Numbered from the stretch's first letter, positions 1-10,247 are shown. The stretch is 64,000 nucleotides of DNA from Pseudomonas sp. RSB 5.4 (GCF_037126175.1 NZ_CP146986.1:5766501-5830500); one strand, 5' to 3'. The notes: generated by a model from the letters alone, not told the origin. A program made the numbers and translations.

Positions 1-37
1 TTAACGCCGACCGACGGTAACGGCTGAATCAGCACTT

Positions 38-68
38 TGTGGCGAGGGAGCAAGCTCTCTCATCACAG
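38..68. repeat. REP-like palindrome (single)
   Basis: An imperfect palindrome runs from TGTGGCGAGGGAGC into GCTCTCTCATCACA. It is a single copy of one of the REP classes found through this window. The first 81 bases hold nothing else that can be supported; no gene can be called left of the transpeptidase stop. Confidence 0.6.
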
Positions 69-81
69 GTTTTCGGTCAGC

Positions 82-597
82 CTAAGGGCGGATTTCGATC
101 ATCGTGCCGTCCGGCACCAGGCCCCAGACTTCACGCATGTCCATGTTGCGCATGGCGATGCAGCCGTCGGTCCAGTCCAGGGTGTGGAACAGGTCTTCGG
201 GCGTGTCCTCGGTGTCGGGCGTGCCGTGGATCATGATCATCCCGCCAGGCTCGACGCCTTCGCGGCGGGCGCGGGCCGAATCGCTGATGTTCGGGTAGGA
301 AATGTGCATCGCCAGGTTGAATTTTTCGCTGACCTTGCGCCAGTCGATCCAGTACAGACCTTCCGGGGTGCGTTTGTCGCCCTCAATCAGTTTCGGACCT
401 TTCTTCGCGCCTTTGCCCAGGGAAATGCGATAGGTCTTGAGTGGCTTGCCGTCGGAGATCAATTGCAGTTGATGCGCCGATTTGAACACCAGTATTTTGT
501 CGATCCGGGGGCTATTCGATGGCGTCACGGTGGTCACGAATGACGCTTGGGACACGGTGACGAACGACAGGCAGAGCAGGGCAAGCAACCAGCGCAT
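82..597 (-). CDS. L,D-transpeptidase (YkuD/ErfK family), exported
   Basis: 171 aa with an N-terminal hydrophobic signal segment (residues 3-18), so the protein is periplasmic. The YkuD catalytic signature is present: HGT at His124 and the nucleophile in DWTDGCIAMRN (Cys146). Family members form 3-3 peptidoglycan cross-links or attach proteins to diaminopimelate. This is a short single-domain form with no LysM or SPOR domain. An in-frame ATG lies 27 nt upstream, but the ATG at 597 is preferred: it sits 8-9 nt after a GGGGAA ribosome binding site and directly begins the signal peptide. The physiological substrate cannot be told from sequence. Confidence 0.85.
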   Translation of the reverse strand: MRWLLALLCLSFVTVSQASFVTTVTPSNSPRIDKILVFKSAHQLQLISDGKPLKTYRISLGKGAKKGPKLIEGDKRTPEGLYWIDWRKVSEKFNLAMHISYPNISDSARARREGVEPGGMIMIHGTPDTEDTPEDLFHTLDWTDGCIAMRNMDMREVWGLVPDGTMIEIRP

Positions 598-631
598 TGA
601 AACGATTCCCCAAGAGTGACGCATTGTTAAG

Positions 632-667
632 TGTAGGAGCTGCCGCAGGCTGCGATCTTTTGATCTT
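632..667. repeat. REP element (TAGGAGCTGC class, single)
   Basis: GTAGGAGCTGCCGCAGGCTGCGATC followed by TTTTGATC. The GCTGCCGCAGGCTGCG core is self-complementary. It lies between two co-directional minus-strand genes. The same unit recurs at 12365, 35232, 35281, 39730, 44622 and 44671. Confidence 0.75.
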
Positions 668-680
668 TGATTTTTTTGAG

Positions 681-1232
681 TCAGCTGATGGCAGGCTGGA
701 CCAACGGTGGAATCGATTCCGAACGAACCGGATACGCCTCGACCCGTCGATCAGCGAAGAAGCATTCTAAGGTACGCCCCACCGTGCGAAAAGCCAGCTC
801 GTCCCACGGGATGTCGGCTTCGTCGAATAGTTGCACTTCGAGGCTCTCGGGGCCGGCGGCAAAGTCCAGATCGGCCAGTTCGGCACGGAAGAACACGTGC
901 ACCTGGCTGATGTGTGGCACATCGATCAGCGTATAGATGCTCAGGTTGCGCACCCGGGCGCAGGCTTCCTCGGCGGTTTCGCGGATCGCGGCCTGCTCGA
1001 TGGTCTCGCCGTTTTCCATGAAACCGGCGGGTAGCGTCCAGTAGCCGAGACGGGGCTCGATGGCGCGGCGGCAGAGCAACACTTGGTTGCCCCAGGTCGC
1101 AACGCAACCGGCGACGATATTGGGGTTTTGATAGTGAATGGTCTGACAACTGTCACAGACAAATCGCAGCCGCGAATCGCCTTCGGGAATGCGCTGGGTC
1201 ACCGGGTTGCCGCACTGGCTGCAAAATTTCAT
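681..1232 (-). CDS. Nudix hydrolase with N-terminal zinc ribbon
   Basis: 183 aa. An N-terminal zinc ribbon has Cys4/Cys7 and Cys26/Cys29. It is followed by a Nudix fold whose Nudix box runs from Gly70 through Glu76 to REtaEE at residues 84-89. The usual box Gly after EE is replaced by Cys91. The zinc ribbon plus Nudix arrangement resembles NADH/ADP-ribose pyrophosphatases, but the protein is shorter than NudC (about 257 aa) and the NudC-specific domain is absent. The substrate is therefore open: NADH, ADP-ribose or another nucleoside diphosphate derivative. The open frame extends a further 48 codons upstream. The ATG at 1232 was chosen because the conserved zinc ribbon begins there. It is transcribed away from a second Nudix gene 146 bp away. 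Confidence 0.85.
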   Translation of the reverse strand: MKFCSQCGNPVTQRIPEGDSRLRFVCDSCQTIHYQNPNIVAGCVATWGNQVLLCRRAIEPRLGYWTLPAGFMENGETIEQAAIRETAEEACARVRNLSIYTLIDVPHISQVHVFFRAELADLDFAAGPESLEVQLFDEADIPWDELAFRTVGRTLECFFADRRVEAYPVRSESIPPLVQPAIS

Positions 1233-1378
1233 GCTGGGGTTCCTGAATGCTGCGCCTATCTTGGCGTGCAGCGGTGCCGGTCGGCAAGTTGTCGTTTCGC
1301 GACATGGCCCGGTCAGGGGCTTGGGCGGCTGCCATGATTGGTGCATGATGCAGGGTAAGGCACAGATCGAGAACACTC

Positions 1379-1978
1379 ATGCTGGACGAGCTACTGCATA
1401 GGGTAAGCAACCACACACCGCGCACGCTGGAGACCGATAAACGTTTCCCCGAGGCCGCTGTTCTGGTGCCGATCACCCGCAGTGACGAGCCCGAGCTGGT
1501 ACTGACCCTGCGCGCCAGCGGCCTTTCGACCCATGGCGGCGAAGTCGCCTTCCCCGGCGGGCGCCGTGACCCGGAAGACCCCGACCTGATTTTTACCGCC
1601 CTGCGCGAAGCCGAGGAAGAAATCGGCCTGCCACCGGGGCTGGTCGAGGTCATAGGCCCGCTCAGCCCGCTGATCTCCCTGCATGGCATCAAGGTCACGC
1701 CGTATGTCGGGGTGATCCCGGACTTTGTCGAATACCAGGCCAATGACGCCGAGATTGCCGCAGTATTCAACGTGCCGCTGGAGTTCTTCCGCAAAGACCC
1801 GCGCGAACACACGCATCGTATCGACTACCAGGGTCGCAGCTGGTACGTGCCGAGTTATCGCTACGGCGAGTTCAAGATCTGGGGGTTGACGGCTATCATG
1901 ATCGTCGAGCTGATCAATCTGCTCTATGACGAACAGATCAGCCTGCATCACCCGCCCAAAAGTTTTATCAATACCTGA
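1379..1978 (+). CDS. CoA pyrophosphatase-type Nudix hydrolase
   Basis: 199 aa with a single Nudix domain. It has the CoA-pyrophosphatase form of the box: FPGGRRDPED, then TALREAEEEIGL near residues 57-84. Members of this NudL/YeaB-like group cleave CoA and its derivatives to 4'-phosphopantetheine and 3',5'-ADP. The length is typical. It is followed after 45 bp by the gamma-carbonic-anhydrase gene, with which it may be cotranscribed. The substrate is assigned by family only. Confidence 0.85.
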   Translation: MLDELLHRVSNHTPRTLETDKRFPEAAVLVPITRSDEPELVLTLRASGLSTHGGEVAFPGGRRDPEDPDLIFTALREAEEEIGLPPGLVEVIGPLSPLISLHGIKVTPYVGVIPDFVEYQANDAEIAAVFNVPLEFFRKDPREHTHRIDYQGRSWYVPSYRYGEFKIWGLTAIMIVELINLLYDEQISLHHPPKSFINT

Positions 1979-2023
1979 AGCCATCGCTCGAATGGCCCGT
2001 TCGTGAGCCCTGAGGAAAACAAG

Positions 2024-2548
2024 ATGAAATACCGCTTGGGCGACGCCCGCGTCGACACCCATCCACAGAGCTGGGTAGCGCCCAATGCCGTGCTGGTGGG
2101 CAAGGTCAAACTTGAAGAGGGCGCCAACGTCTGGTTCAACGCCGTGCTGCGCGGTGACAACGAACTGATCCTGATCGGCAAGAACAGCAATGTTCAGGAT
2201 GGCACCGTGATGCACACCGATATGGGCTATCCGCTGACCATCGGCACCGGCGTGACCATCGGTCACAACGCCATGCTGCATGGCTGCACCGTCGGCGACT
2301 ACAGCCTGATCGGCATCAACGCGGTGATCCTCAACGGCGCGAAAATCGGCAAGAACTGCATCATCGGCGCCAATTCGCTGATCGGCGAAGGCAAGGAAAT
2401 TCCCGATGGCTCGCTGGTGATGGGTTCGCCGGGCAAGGTCGTGCGTGAACTCACCGAGCCGCAGAAGAAAATGCTCGAAGCCAGCGCCGCGCACTATGTG
2501 CACAACTCGCAGCGCTACGCGCGTGACCTGGTAGAGCAGGAAGAATGA
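2024..2548 (+). CDS. gamma-carbonic anhydrase-like hexapeptide-repeat protein
   Basis: 174 aa made of left-handed beta-helix hexapeptide repeats (for example [13 protein letters not shown] and [14 protein letters not shown]). Candidate zinc-ligand histidines of the gamma-CA type lie in MHTDMG and in [10 protein letters not shown]. Family members (YrdA/PaaY) bind a metal; carbonic anhydrase or thioesterase activity has been described for some. An in-frame GTG at 2003 is open, but the ATG at 2024 follows a TGAGGA site at normal spacing and starts the conserved MKYRLGD. The stop overlaps the start of the DUF1289 gene by four bases (ATGA), indicating translational coupling. Confidence 0.85.
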   Translation: MKYRLGDARVDTHPQSWVAPNAVLVGKVKLEEGANVWFNAVLRGDNELILIGKNSNVQDGTVMHTDMGYPLTIGTGVTIGHNAMLHGCTVGDYSLIGINAVILNGAKIGKNCIIGANSLIGEGKEIPDGSLVMGSPGKVVRELTEPQKKMLEASAAHYVHNSQRYARDLVEQEE

Positions 2549-2760
2549 ACACGCCTGAAAGACCCGTTGCCTCGCCGTGCGTGAATATCTGCGCCCTGGA
2601 TGAGGACGATATTTGCACCGGCTGCCAGCGCACGGTCGAGGAGATTACGCGCTGGGGCCGGATGACCAACGACGAGCGGCGGGTGGTGCTCGGGTTGTGC
2701 CATGAGCGGGCGAAGGCGAGCGGGTTGGTGTGGATGATCCCCGGGAAATCTGGCGTCTGA
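2545..2760 (+). CDS. DUF1289 small cysteine protein
   Basis: 71 aa. The conserved four-cysteine pattern of DUF1289 is present: SPCVNIC followed by ICTGCQRT, that is C-x3-C-x7-C-x2-C. It probably binds a metal (zinc or an Fe-S centre); the function of the family is unknown. The start overlaps the stop of the gamma-carbonic-anhydrase-like gene, so the pair forms a coupled operon and may act together. Confidence 0.85.
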   Translation: MNTPERPVASPCVNICALDEDDICTGCQRTVEEITRWGRMTNDERRVVLGLCHERAKASGLVWMIPGKSGV

Positions 2761-2768
2761 CAAACCGC

Positions 2769-2845
2769 CTTCGCGAGCAAGCCCGCTCCCACATTGGATT
2801 TGTGTTCACCTTCGATCAACTGTGGGAACGGGCTTGCTCGCGAAG
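2769..2845. repeat. REP doublet, inverted
   Basis: Arm CTTCGCGAGCAAGCCCGCTC plus CCACA at 2769-2793 and its near-exact reverse complement at 2821-2845 enclose a 27-nt spacer. It lies between the DUF1289 gene and the VUT gene. This is the commonest REP class of the window. Confidence 0.85.
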
Positions 2846-2925
2846 AGGCCGGAACAGTCGCTACTTCTTATTGGCCCAACTCAAAGCCTGAAGTAACCTG
2901 TGCGCCAATTTGACAGGTCGCCCCC

Positions 2926-3393
2926 ATGATTTTCCTCATCGCCTACATCAGCAGCGTCGTGCTGATCAACTTCGCTTTCTCCACCGCGCCACACCTGGAC
3001 ATCATCTGGTCGGCCTGGGGCGGGTTGGTGTTCGTGTTGCGCGACATGGTGCAAACCCGTTTCGGCCACGGTGCCATCGTGGCGATGCTGGCGGCGCTGG
3101 TGCTGTCCTACGTCACCTCTGATCCGTCGATCGCCCTGGCCAGCGCCACTGCGTTCGCGATCTCCGAGTGCATCGACTGGCTGGTGTTCAGCGTCACCAA
3201 ACGCCCGTTGCGTGACCGCTTGTGGATCAGTTCGGCACTGAGCATTCCCCTCGATACCTTCATCTTTTTCGGCATGATCGACCTGATGACGCCACCGGTG
3301 ATCATCACCGCATTGGTCTCGAAGTTCGCTGGCGTCACTGCCGTCTGGCTGATCATGGCCTGGCGCGAGCGCAAACAGGCTGTCGCCAGCTAA
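2926..3393 (+). CDS. VUT family integral membrane protein (QueT/YhhQ-like superfamily)
   Basis: 155 aa, almost entirely hydrophobic with about five to six membrane segments. It has a polar ISECIDWLVFSV stretch in the middle and a basic C-terminus (WRERKQAVAS). It matches the VUT (vitamin uptake-like transporter) superfamily by pattern. The E. coli relative YhhQ takes up queuosine precursors, but this protein is shorter, so its substrate is not settled. No preQ1 riboswitch was recognised in the 80 bases upstream. It may be cotranscribed with purT, 99 bp downstream, though a hairpin separates them. Confidence 0.7.
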   Translation: MIFLIAYISSVVLINFAFSTAPHLDIIWSAWGGLVFVLRDMVQTRFGHGAIVAMLAALVLSYVTSDPSIALASATAFAISECIDWLVFSVTKRPLRDRLWISSALSIPLDTFIFFGMIDLMTPPVIITALVSKFAGVTAVWLIMAWRERKQAVAS

Positions 3394-3421
3394 GCCAAAC
3401 CCTCCGGTTCATGTAAAATGC

Positions 3422-3447
3422 CGCGCTTTCTCCCCATGGAAAGCGCG
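3422..3447 (+). other. perfect inverted repeat in the purT leader
   Basis: A 9-bp perfect stem, CGCGCTTTC (3422-3430) with GAAAGCGCG (3439-3447), has an 8-nt loop. There is no T-run after it, so it is not a standard intrinsic terminator. It lies 46 bp before the purT start and could be an operator or an mRNA 5' structure. Confidence 0.5.
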
Positions 3448-3492
3448 TCTGGCGTTGCTTTCCTCGATGATCCGCTTCTTTGAGGACCTGAG

Positions 3493-4674
3493 ATGACCCG
3501 TATCGGAACTCCATTGTCGCCAACCGCGACCCGCGTATTGCTGTGTGGCTGTGGTGAGTTGGGCAAGGAAGTGGTGATCGAGCTGCAACGCCTGGGCGTT
3601 GAAGTGATTGCCGTCGACCGTTACGCCAACGCGCCGGCCATGCAGGTGGCGCACCGCAGCCACGTGATCAACATGCTCGACGGCGCCGCGCTGCGTGCAG
3701 TCATCGAAGCCGAGAAACCGCACTTCATCGTGCCGGAAATCGAAGCCATCGCCACCGCCACGCTGGTCGAACTGGAAGCCGAAGGCTTCACTGTGATCCC
3801 GACCGCGCGCGCCGCGCAACTGACCATGAACCGCGAAGGCATCCGTCGTCTGGCTGCTGAAGAGCTGGACCTGCCGACCTCGCCGTACCACTTTGCCGAC
3901 ACCTTCGAGGACTACAGCAAAGCCGTTCAGGACCTGGGTTTCCCGTGCGTGGTCAAACCGGTCATGAGCTCGTCGGGCAAAGGCCAGAGCCTGCTGCGCA
4001 GCGCTGATGACGTGCAGAAAGCCTGGGATTACGCACAAGAGGGCGGTCGCGCCGGCAAAGGTCGGGTGATCATCGAAGGCTTCATCGATTTCGACTACGA
4101 AATCACTCTGCTGACCGTGCGCCACATCGGCGGCACTACGTTCTGCGCACCAGTCGGTCACCGTCAGGAGAAGGGCGACTATCAGGAGTCCTGGCAGCCG
4201 CAGGCCATGAGCCCGATTGCCCTGGCTGAGTCCGAGCGCGTGGCCAAAGCTGTGACCGAGGCTTTGGGCGGTCGCGGTCTGTTCGGCGTCGAGCTGTTCA
4301 TCAAGGGCGATCAGGTGTGGTTCAGCGAAGTCTCGCCGCGCCCGCATGACACCGGTCTAGTGACCCTGATTTCCCAGGATCTGTCGCAGTTCGCGCTGCA
4401 TGCTCGCGCCATTCTCGGTCTGCCGGTGCCACTGATCCGTCAGTTCGGCCCTTCGGCTTCGGCAGTGATTCTGGTGGAAGGTCAGTCGACCCAGACCGCA
4501 TTCGCCAACCTTGGCGCTGCATTGAGCGAGCCGGATACGGCGTTGCGTCTGTTCGGCAAGCCTGAAGTCAATGGTCAGCGCCGGATGGGCGTGGCGTTGG
4601 CGCGGGATGAGTCGATCGAAGCTGCGCGTGCCAAGGCGACCCGGGCTGCTCAGGCTGTTGTTGTAGACCTGTAA
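3493..4674 (+). CDS. purT: formate-dependent phosphoribosylglycinamide formyltransferase
   Basis: 393 aa, the family's usual length. PurT uses formate and ATP to formylate glycinamide ribonucleotide, the third step of de novo purine synthesis, as an alternative to folate-dependent PurN. The N-terminal Rossmann-like segment ([20 protein letters not shown], residues 15-34) is followed by an ATP-grasp domain with [14 protein letters not shown] and the metal-binding stretch [14 protein letters not shown]. The ATG at 3493 follows GAGGACC at normal spacing. It appears to be transcribed alone or from the VUT gene upstream. Confidence 0.95.
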   Translation: MTRIGTPLSPTATRVLLCGCGELGKEVVIELQRLGVEVIAVDRYANAPAMQVAHRSHVINMLDGAALRAVIEAEKPHFIVPEIEAIATATLVELEAEGFTVIPTARAAQLTMNREGIRRLAAEELDLPTSPYHFADTFEDYSKAVQDLGFPCVVKPVMSSSGKGQSLLRSADDVQKAWDYAQEGGRAGKGRVIIEGFIDFDYEITLLTVRHIGGTTFCAPVGHRQEKGDYQESWQPQAMSPIALAESERVAKAVTEALGGRGLFGVELFIKGDQVWFSEVSPRPHDTGLVTLISQDLSQFALHARAILGLPVPLIRQFGPSASAVILVEGQSTQTAFANLGAALSEPDTALRLFGKPEVNGQRRMGVALARDESIEAARAKATRAAQAVVVDL

Positions 4675-4688
4675 ACCGAGGCGCGGCA

Positions 4689-4777
4689 TTCGCGAGCAAG
4701 CTCGCTCCCACAGGTTCGGCGGTGTTCACAAATTTTGTGTACTGCACGGACACTGTGGGAGCGAGCTTGCTCGCGAA
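4689..4777. repeat. REP doublet, inverted
   Basis: TTCGCGAGCAAGCTCGCTCC-CACAG (4689-4713) pairs with its reverse complement at 4753-4777 across a 39-nt spacer. It fills the convergent gap between purT and the MFS gene and may act as a bidirectional transcript end. Confidence 0.85.
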
Positions 4778-4792
4778 GCTTTTGATCTTCCG

Positions 4793-6109
4793 TCAGGCAA
4801 CCTGATTCAGATCGTTATTGCGCGTTTCCTTCAGGCACAGCACAGCAATCAGGCTGAGCCCCGCTGCCGCCGACACATACCCGCCGACATAACTCAAACC
4901 CCCCATCGCCACCAGTTTCTGCGCGAAGAACGGGGCGGCCGAGGCGCCGACGATGCCGCCCAGGTTGTAGGCCGCCGATGCGCCGGTATAGCGCACGTGC
5001 GTCGGAAACAGTTCCGGCAACAGCGCGCCCATCGGGGCAAACGTCACGCCCATCAAGAACAGCTCGATGCACAGGAACAGCGCCACGCCCCAGGTCGAAC
5101 CTTGCGTCAGCAGCGGCTCCATCAGGAATCCGGACAGGATCGCCAGCACACCACCGACGATCAGCACCGGTTTGCGCCCGTAACGGTCGCTGGCCCAGGC
5201 GGACAATGGCGTTGCCGCGGCCATGAACAGCACGGCAAAACACAGCAGTCCAAGGAACGTCTCCCGGCTGTAACCCAGTGTGGATACGCCGTAGCTCAGG
5301 GAAAACACCGTCGAGATGTAAAACAGCGCATAACACACCACCATAGCCGCCGCGCCGAGCAGGGTTGGCGCCCAGTACTGGCTGAACAGCTCGACCAGTG
5401 GCACTTTCACTCGTTCCTGACGGGCAATGGCGTTGGCGAATACCGGGGTTTCGTGGAGTTTCAGGCGCACGTACAGGCCGACCATCACCAGTACCGCACT
5501 GAGCAGAAACGGAATCCGCCAGCCCCAGCTGCGGAACTGCTCGTCGTTGAGGGTCATGGCCAGGGTCAGGAACAGCCCGTTCGCCGCGAGAAACCCAATC
5601 GACGGGCCAAGCTGCGGAAACATGCCGAACCACGCTCGTTTGCCCTTGGGCGCATTCTCCGTGGCCAGCAACGCCGCGCCACCCCATTCGCCACCCAGTC
5701 CCAGCCCCTGACCGAAACGCAGCACGCACAGCAGAATCGGTGCCCAGGCGCCAATGCTGTCGTAACCCGGCAGCACGCCGATCAGCGTGGTGCACACGCC
5801 CATCAGAAGTAGCGAAGCGACCAGTGTCGATTTGCGCCCGATGCGGTCACCGAAATGGCCGAACAGCGCCGAACCCAGCGGGCGGGCGAGGAAGGCGATG
5901 CCGAAGGTGAGAAACGCCGAAAGCATCTGCGCGGTGCCGGACGTCTGCGGAAAGAACACCGGCCCGATCACCAGTGCGGCGGCAGTGGCGTAGACGTAGA
6001 AGTCGTAGAACTCGATGGCGGTGCCGATGAAACTCGCCGTCGCCACGCGGGTGGCGGAGTTGGTCGGTTGGGCAGGCGCGGTGTCGCTGTAAGCGGTACT
6101 GGTCGTCAT
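4793..6109 (-). CDS. MFS transporter, metabolite:H+ symporter (MHS) type
   Basis: 438 aa with twelve predicted membrane helices. It carries the MHS-type N-terminal sequence ATASFIGTAIEFYDFYVYAT and the MFS loop motif FGHFGDRIGRK between helices 2 and 3, with a second copy ASDRYGRKPV in the second half. MHS members (ProP, KgtP, ShiA relatives) import organic acids, betaines or aromatic acids with protons; the substrate here is unknown. An ATG seven codons upstream is in frame. The ATG at 6109 is preferred because AGGGA lies 8 nt before it. No catabolic gene is adjacent to suggest a substrate. Confidence 0.85.
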   Translation of the reverse strand: MTTSTAYSDTAPAQPTNSATRVATASFIGTAIEFYDFYVYATAAALVIGPVFFPQTSGTAQMLSAFLTFGIAFLARPLGSALFGHFGDRIGRKSTLVASLLLMGVCTTLIGVLPGYDSIGAWAPILLCVLRFGQGLGLGGEWGGAALLATENAPKGKRAWFGMFPQLGPSIGFLAANGLFLTLAMTLNDEQFRSWGWRIPFLLSAVLVMVGLYVRLKLHETPVFANAIARQERVKVPLVELFSQYWAPTLLGAAAMVVCYALFYISTVFSLSYGVSTLGYSRETFLGLLCFAVLFMAAATPLSAWASDRYGRKPVLIVGGVLAILSGFLMEPLLTQGSTWGVALFLCIELFLMGVTFAPMGALLPELFPTHVRYTGASAAYNLGGIVGASAAPFFAQKLVAMGGLSYVGGYVSAAAGLSLIAVLCLKETRNNDLNQVA

Positions 6110-6295
6110 GCGGTGATCCCTGACAGTCATGAGCTCCGTTGGAGCGAATTATTATGGTCGAACACCCAGGGATGTGGGATCAGGCGCGAGCGCTGTTTCG
6201 AGTAGGAACAGTCGTCGGGGTGGTGCGGAAAATTACCGAAACCGTTGGCGTGCGGGGTAAGCACAGGGCTCGGCGGCGCTTGGGTAAGCGGCTCG

Positions 6296-6325
6296 ATTAT
6301 AGGAAGGGGGCTAACAATCAAACAA
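6296..6325 (-). promoter_or_regulatory. candidate sigma-70 promoter for the MFS gene
   Basis: On the minus strand, TTGTTT (6325-6320), an 18-nt spacer and a perfect TATAAT (6301-6296) point toward the transporter start at 6109. This would give a leader of roughly 180 nt. The remaining sequence between 6110 and 6295 shows no ORF. Confidence 0.4.
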
Positions 6326-6360
6326 GAGCAAAGGGTCGCAGCCGTTGGGCTTTCTGTGCC

Positions 6361-6449
6361 GAGGGAGCTTGCTCCCGCTCGGGCGCGCAGCGGCCGCCAA
6401 GAGGGTGGGGGCGCTACGCAACCCAGCGGGAGCAAGCTCCCTCGCCACA
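6361..6449. repeat. inverted palindromic pair (GGGAGCTTGCTCCC class)
   Basis: GAGGGAGCTTGCTCCCGCTC at 6361 and GCGGGAGCAAGCTCCCTCG-CCACA at 6426-6449 are inverted copies about 45 nt apart. They lie in the gap between the MFS promoter region and the 3' end of the CNNM gene. Confidence 0.7.
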
Positions 6450-6456
6450 ACAGCGC

Positions 6457-7689
6457 TTAGATCTTGGCGGGCACCGAGATCGTATGCCAGATCAACACCT
6501 TGCTCACCCGGTTGTCTTCGGTCTCGAGAATTTCCAGCCGGTAGCGGCCGATCTTGAGGCACACCGCGCTGTCCGGAATGGTCTCCAGCGCTTCGGTCAC
6601 CAGGCCGTTAAGGGTCTTCGGCCCGTCGCTCGGCAAGTGCCAGCCCAGGCATTTGTTCAACTCGCGGATCGACGCGGTACCGTCGATCACCATGCGCCCG
6701 TCGGGCTGTGGGTGGATGTGCGGGTTGTCGAGGCTGTGCTCGCTTTCGAATTCGCCGACGATTTCTTCGAGAATGTCTTCCAGAGTAACGATGCCCAGCA
6801 CTTCGCCGTACTCGTCCACCACCATGCCTAGTCGGCGCTGCTGCTTGTGGAAGTTCAGCAGTTGCAGTTGCAGCGGGGTGCTTTCCGGGACGAAATACGG
6901 TTCGTAGCTGGCGGCCAGCAGCGCTTCGCGGGTCAGGTTGCCATCGTTGAGCAGATGGCGGATCTGCCGGGTGTTGAGCACCGCTTCGACCTGGTTGATG
7001 TCGCTGTGGAATACCGGCAGGCGTGTGCGCTTGTTCTGGCGCAGTAGTTCGATGATCTCTTCGATCGAGTCGTCAAGGTTGATACCGTCGACATCGCTGC
7101 GCGGCACCAGAATGTCGTTGACCGTGATGTTGTCCAGCGCGTGGATCCCCGAAACCGGGTGTGTGCGAGACGGGTGTTCCGGGTCGTCGTTGTGCTCAGC
7201 GGGATCTTCGTCTTCGCTCTGCTGGACCACTTGGGGCTTGCGCGCGAAGGGGCGCAGCAGCCAACCGCTGAGGCTGCTCAGCAGCCAGGCCAGCGGGTAA
7301 AGGATTTTCAGTGGAACGGTCAGCAGGGTATTGCCGAACGACAGCACCGCATCGGGATAACGCTGGGCTACGCTGCGCGGAAAGTAATCGGCAAACACCA
7401 GCAGCACGGCGCCGGCGCCCAGGCAGGCAGCCCAAGGGCCGTTCTCTTCGCAAAGAAAGATCGCCAGCAGTGTCGCGATGATCACCGCGAGCGCGCGGCA
7501 CAGGGTGTTGCACAGGATCAGGCTGTCGAGCGGAAAGCTCAGCTTCGCCAGCGGCTTGTCGCTGGCACGCGAGGTCGTGCGTTGCGCCAACAGGTGCTGC
7601 TGAGCGACTTCGACGGCAGTAAACAGCCCCGACCATAAAATCAGCAGGACAAATACCGCGAGCATCGGCCCTATGGGCAAACCGTCCAT
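6457..7689 (-). CDS. CNNM/CorC-type membrane protein with CBS domains
   Basis: 410 aa. An N-terminal DUF21 membrane domain starts MDGLPIGPMLAVFVLLIL and spans about residues 1-150. It is followed by a CBS pair (about 185-315, including VPRSDVDGINLDDSIEEI and YGEVLGIVTLEDILEEIVGE) and a C-terminal CorC/HlyC transporter-associated domain. The family is linked to magnesium or cobalt efflux and divalent cation homeostasis. It starts 12 bp after the stop of the CcsA/YpjD-like gene, so the two form an operon. Confidence 0.85.
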   Translation of the reverse strand: MDGLPIGPMLAVFVLLILWSGLFTAVEVAQQHLLAQRTTSRASDKPLAKLSFPLDSLILCNTLCRALAVIIATLLAIFLCEENGPWAACLGAGAVLLVFADYFPRSVAQRYPDAVLSFGNTLLTVPLKILYPLAWLLSSLSGWLLRPFARKPQVVQQSEDEDPAEHNDDPEHPSRTHPVSGIHALDNITVNDILVPRSDVDGINLDDSIEEIIELLRQNKRTRLPVFHSDINQVEAVLNTRQIRHLLNDGNLTREALLAASYEPYFVPESTPLQLQLLNFHKQQRRLGMVVDEYGEVLGIVTLEDILEEIVGEFESEHSLDNPHIHPQPDGRMVIDGTASIRELNKCLGWHLPSDGPKTLNGLVTEALETIPDSAVCLKIGRYRLEILETEDNRVSKVLIWHTISVPAKI

Positions 7690-7701
7690 TTATGCCGCCC
7701 G

Positions 7702-8514
7702 TCAGATGTGCAAGATGTATTCACGAACCAGTTTGCTGCCGAAATACGCCAACATCAGCAGGCAGAAACCGGCGAGGGTCCAGCGAATTGCCTTGTGGCC
7801 GCGCCAGCCGAGGCGATTGCGGCCCCACAGCAGCACGCTGAACACGATCCAGGCCAGGCACGCCAGCAAGGTCTTGTGCACCAGATGCTGGGCGAACAGG
7901 TTCTCGACGAACAGCCAGCCGGAGATCAGCGACAGCGACAGCAGCGTCCAGCCGGCCCAGAGGAAGCCGAACAACAGGCTTTCCATGGTTTGCAGCGGCG
8001 GGAAGTTCTTGATCAGGCCCGACGGGTGCTTGTGCTTGAGCTGGTGATCCTGCACCAGCAGCAACAAGGCCTGGAACACCGCGATGGTGAACATGCCGTA
8101 CGCCAGGATCGACAGCAGGATGTGGGCGAGGATGCCCGGTTCCTCGTCGATGATCTGCACCGTGCCGGTCGGCGCGAACTGGGCCAGCAGCACCGTGGCC
8201 GCGCCGAGCGGAAACAGCAGCACCAAAAGGTTTTCCACCGGGATCCGCGAGCAGGCCAGCAGTGTCAGAGCGATGACGGCCGCGGCAATCAGGCTGGCGG
8301 CGCTGAAGAAGTCCAGGCCCAGGCCGATCGGCGTCAGCAGGTGCGTGAGCAGGCTGGCACTGTGGGCCAGCACGGCGAGGATGCCGAGCGTAACCAGCAG
8401 GCGCTTGTTCGCCTTGGCGCCGGAGGCCAGGCGGGTGCCCTGATAAAGGGTCGCAGCGGCATAAAGGAGAGCGGCGGCGAGCGTGGTCAGCAAACTGGGT
8501 GACAAGGGGAGCAT
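7702..8514 (-). CDS. CcsA/HemX-like cytochrome c assembly family membrane protein (YpjD-like)
   Basis: 270 aa with about eight hydrophobic segments, matching the inner-membrane YpjD proteins of the CcmC/CcsA superfamily. A conserved polar stretch, EPGILAHILLSILAYG, carries the His expected in this superfamily. The role in proteobacteria is not firmly known; a link to haem or cytochrome assembly is inferred from homology. The frame is open 53 codons further upstream, but the ATG at 8514 has AGGA five bases before it and begins the first membrane helix. It is divergent from ffh. Confidence 0.8.
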   Translation of the reverse strand: MLPLSPSLLTTLAAALLYAAATLYQGTRLASGAKANKRLLVTLGILAVLAHSASLLTHLLTPIGLGLDFFSAASLIAAAVIALTLLACSRIPVENLLVLLFPLGAATVLLAQFAPTGTVQIIDEEPGILAHILLSILAYGMFTIAVFQALLLLVQDHQLKHKHPSGLIKNFPPLQTMESLLFGFLWAGWTLLSLSLISGWLFVENLFAQHLVHKTLLACLAWIVFSVLLWGRNRLGWRGHKAIRWTLAGFCLLMLAYFGSKLVREYILHI

Positions 8515-8606
8515 AAATCCTGTTAGGCAGGCCCGAAAGGCGCTGAGTTTGGCATAGAACCGCCACACCACGAAAGTGCGAGGTGTCCGCCCGACGCAGT
8601 CTTCGC

Positions 8607-8612
8607 TATAAT
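8607..8612 (+). promoter_or_regulatory. candidate -10 element for ffh
   Basis: A perfect TATAAT lies 98 bp before the ffh start in the divergent gap with the YpjD-like gene. No good -35 is seen at 16-18 bp upstream, so the call rests on the -10 alone. Confidence 0.35.
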
Positions 8613-8709
8613 CCGCGACCTGCCCACGCCGCAGGCTCGCCGAGCACATGTTGAATCCGGTCTGGGCCGCCATTATCCCGGTCTACACAGGGCCTGAAAG
8701 GATCGCGCA

Positions 8710-10086
<1,377 letters not shown>

Positions 10087-10104
10087 TTCAGGACACTAAG
10101 ACTT

Positions 10105-10199
10105 CGCCGGTCGTCGCACCGGCGCAGACCCTGCAAGGACGCAGGATCAACAGCAAACCCGCACTCGGCGGGAGCTGACTGGCCGTTTTCATCGACGGC
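10105..10199 (+). other. series of four short hairpins between ffh and rpsP
   Basis: Consecutive perfect stems are seen: CGCCGGT/ACCGGCG (10105-10124), CCTGC/GCAGG (10130-10145), CCCGC/GCGGG (10158-10172) and GCCGT/ACGGC (10182-10199). The last is the only one with T residues nearby (TTTT in its loop). It may be the ffh 3' UTR or a small structured transcript; no ORF is present. Confidence 0.4.
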
Positions 10200-10247
10200 T
10201 CTATATGCAAATCCGCACGGCATGCCATAGGCGCCGGAAAAAGTCAT

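Noticed and set aside
1..36. Gene ending at the left window edge
   Set aside because: A TAA can be read at positions 3-1 on the minus strand, but the frame upstream runs through a REP palindrome and has no protein-like features.
2846..2925. preQ1 or other riboswitch before the VUT gene
   Set aside because: No conserved loop or pseudoknot motif could be matched in the short leader.
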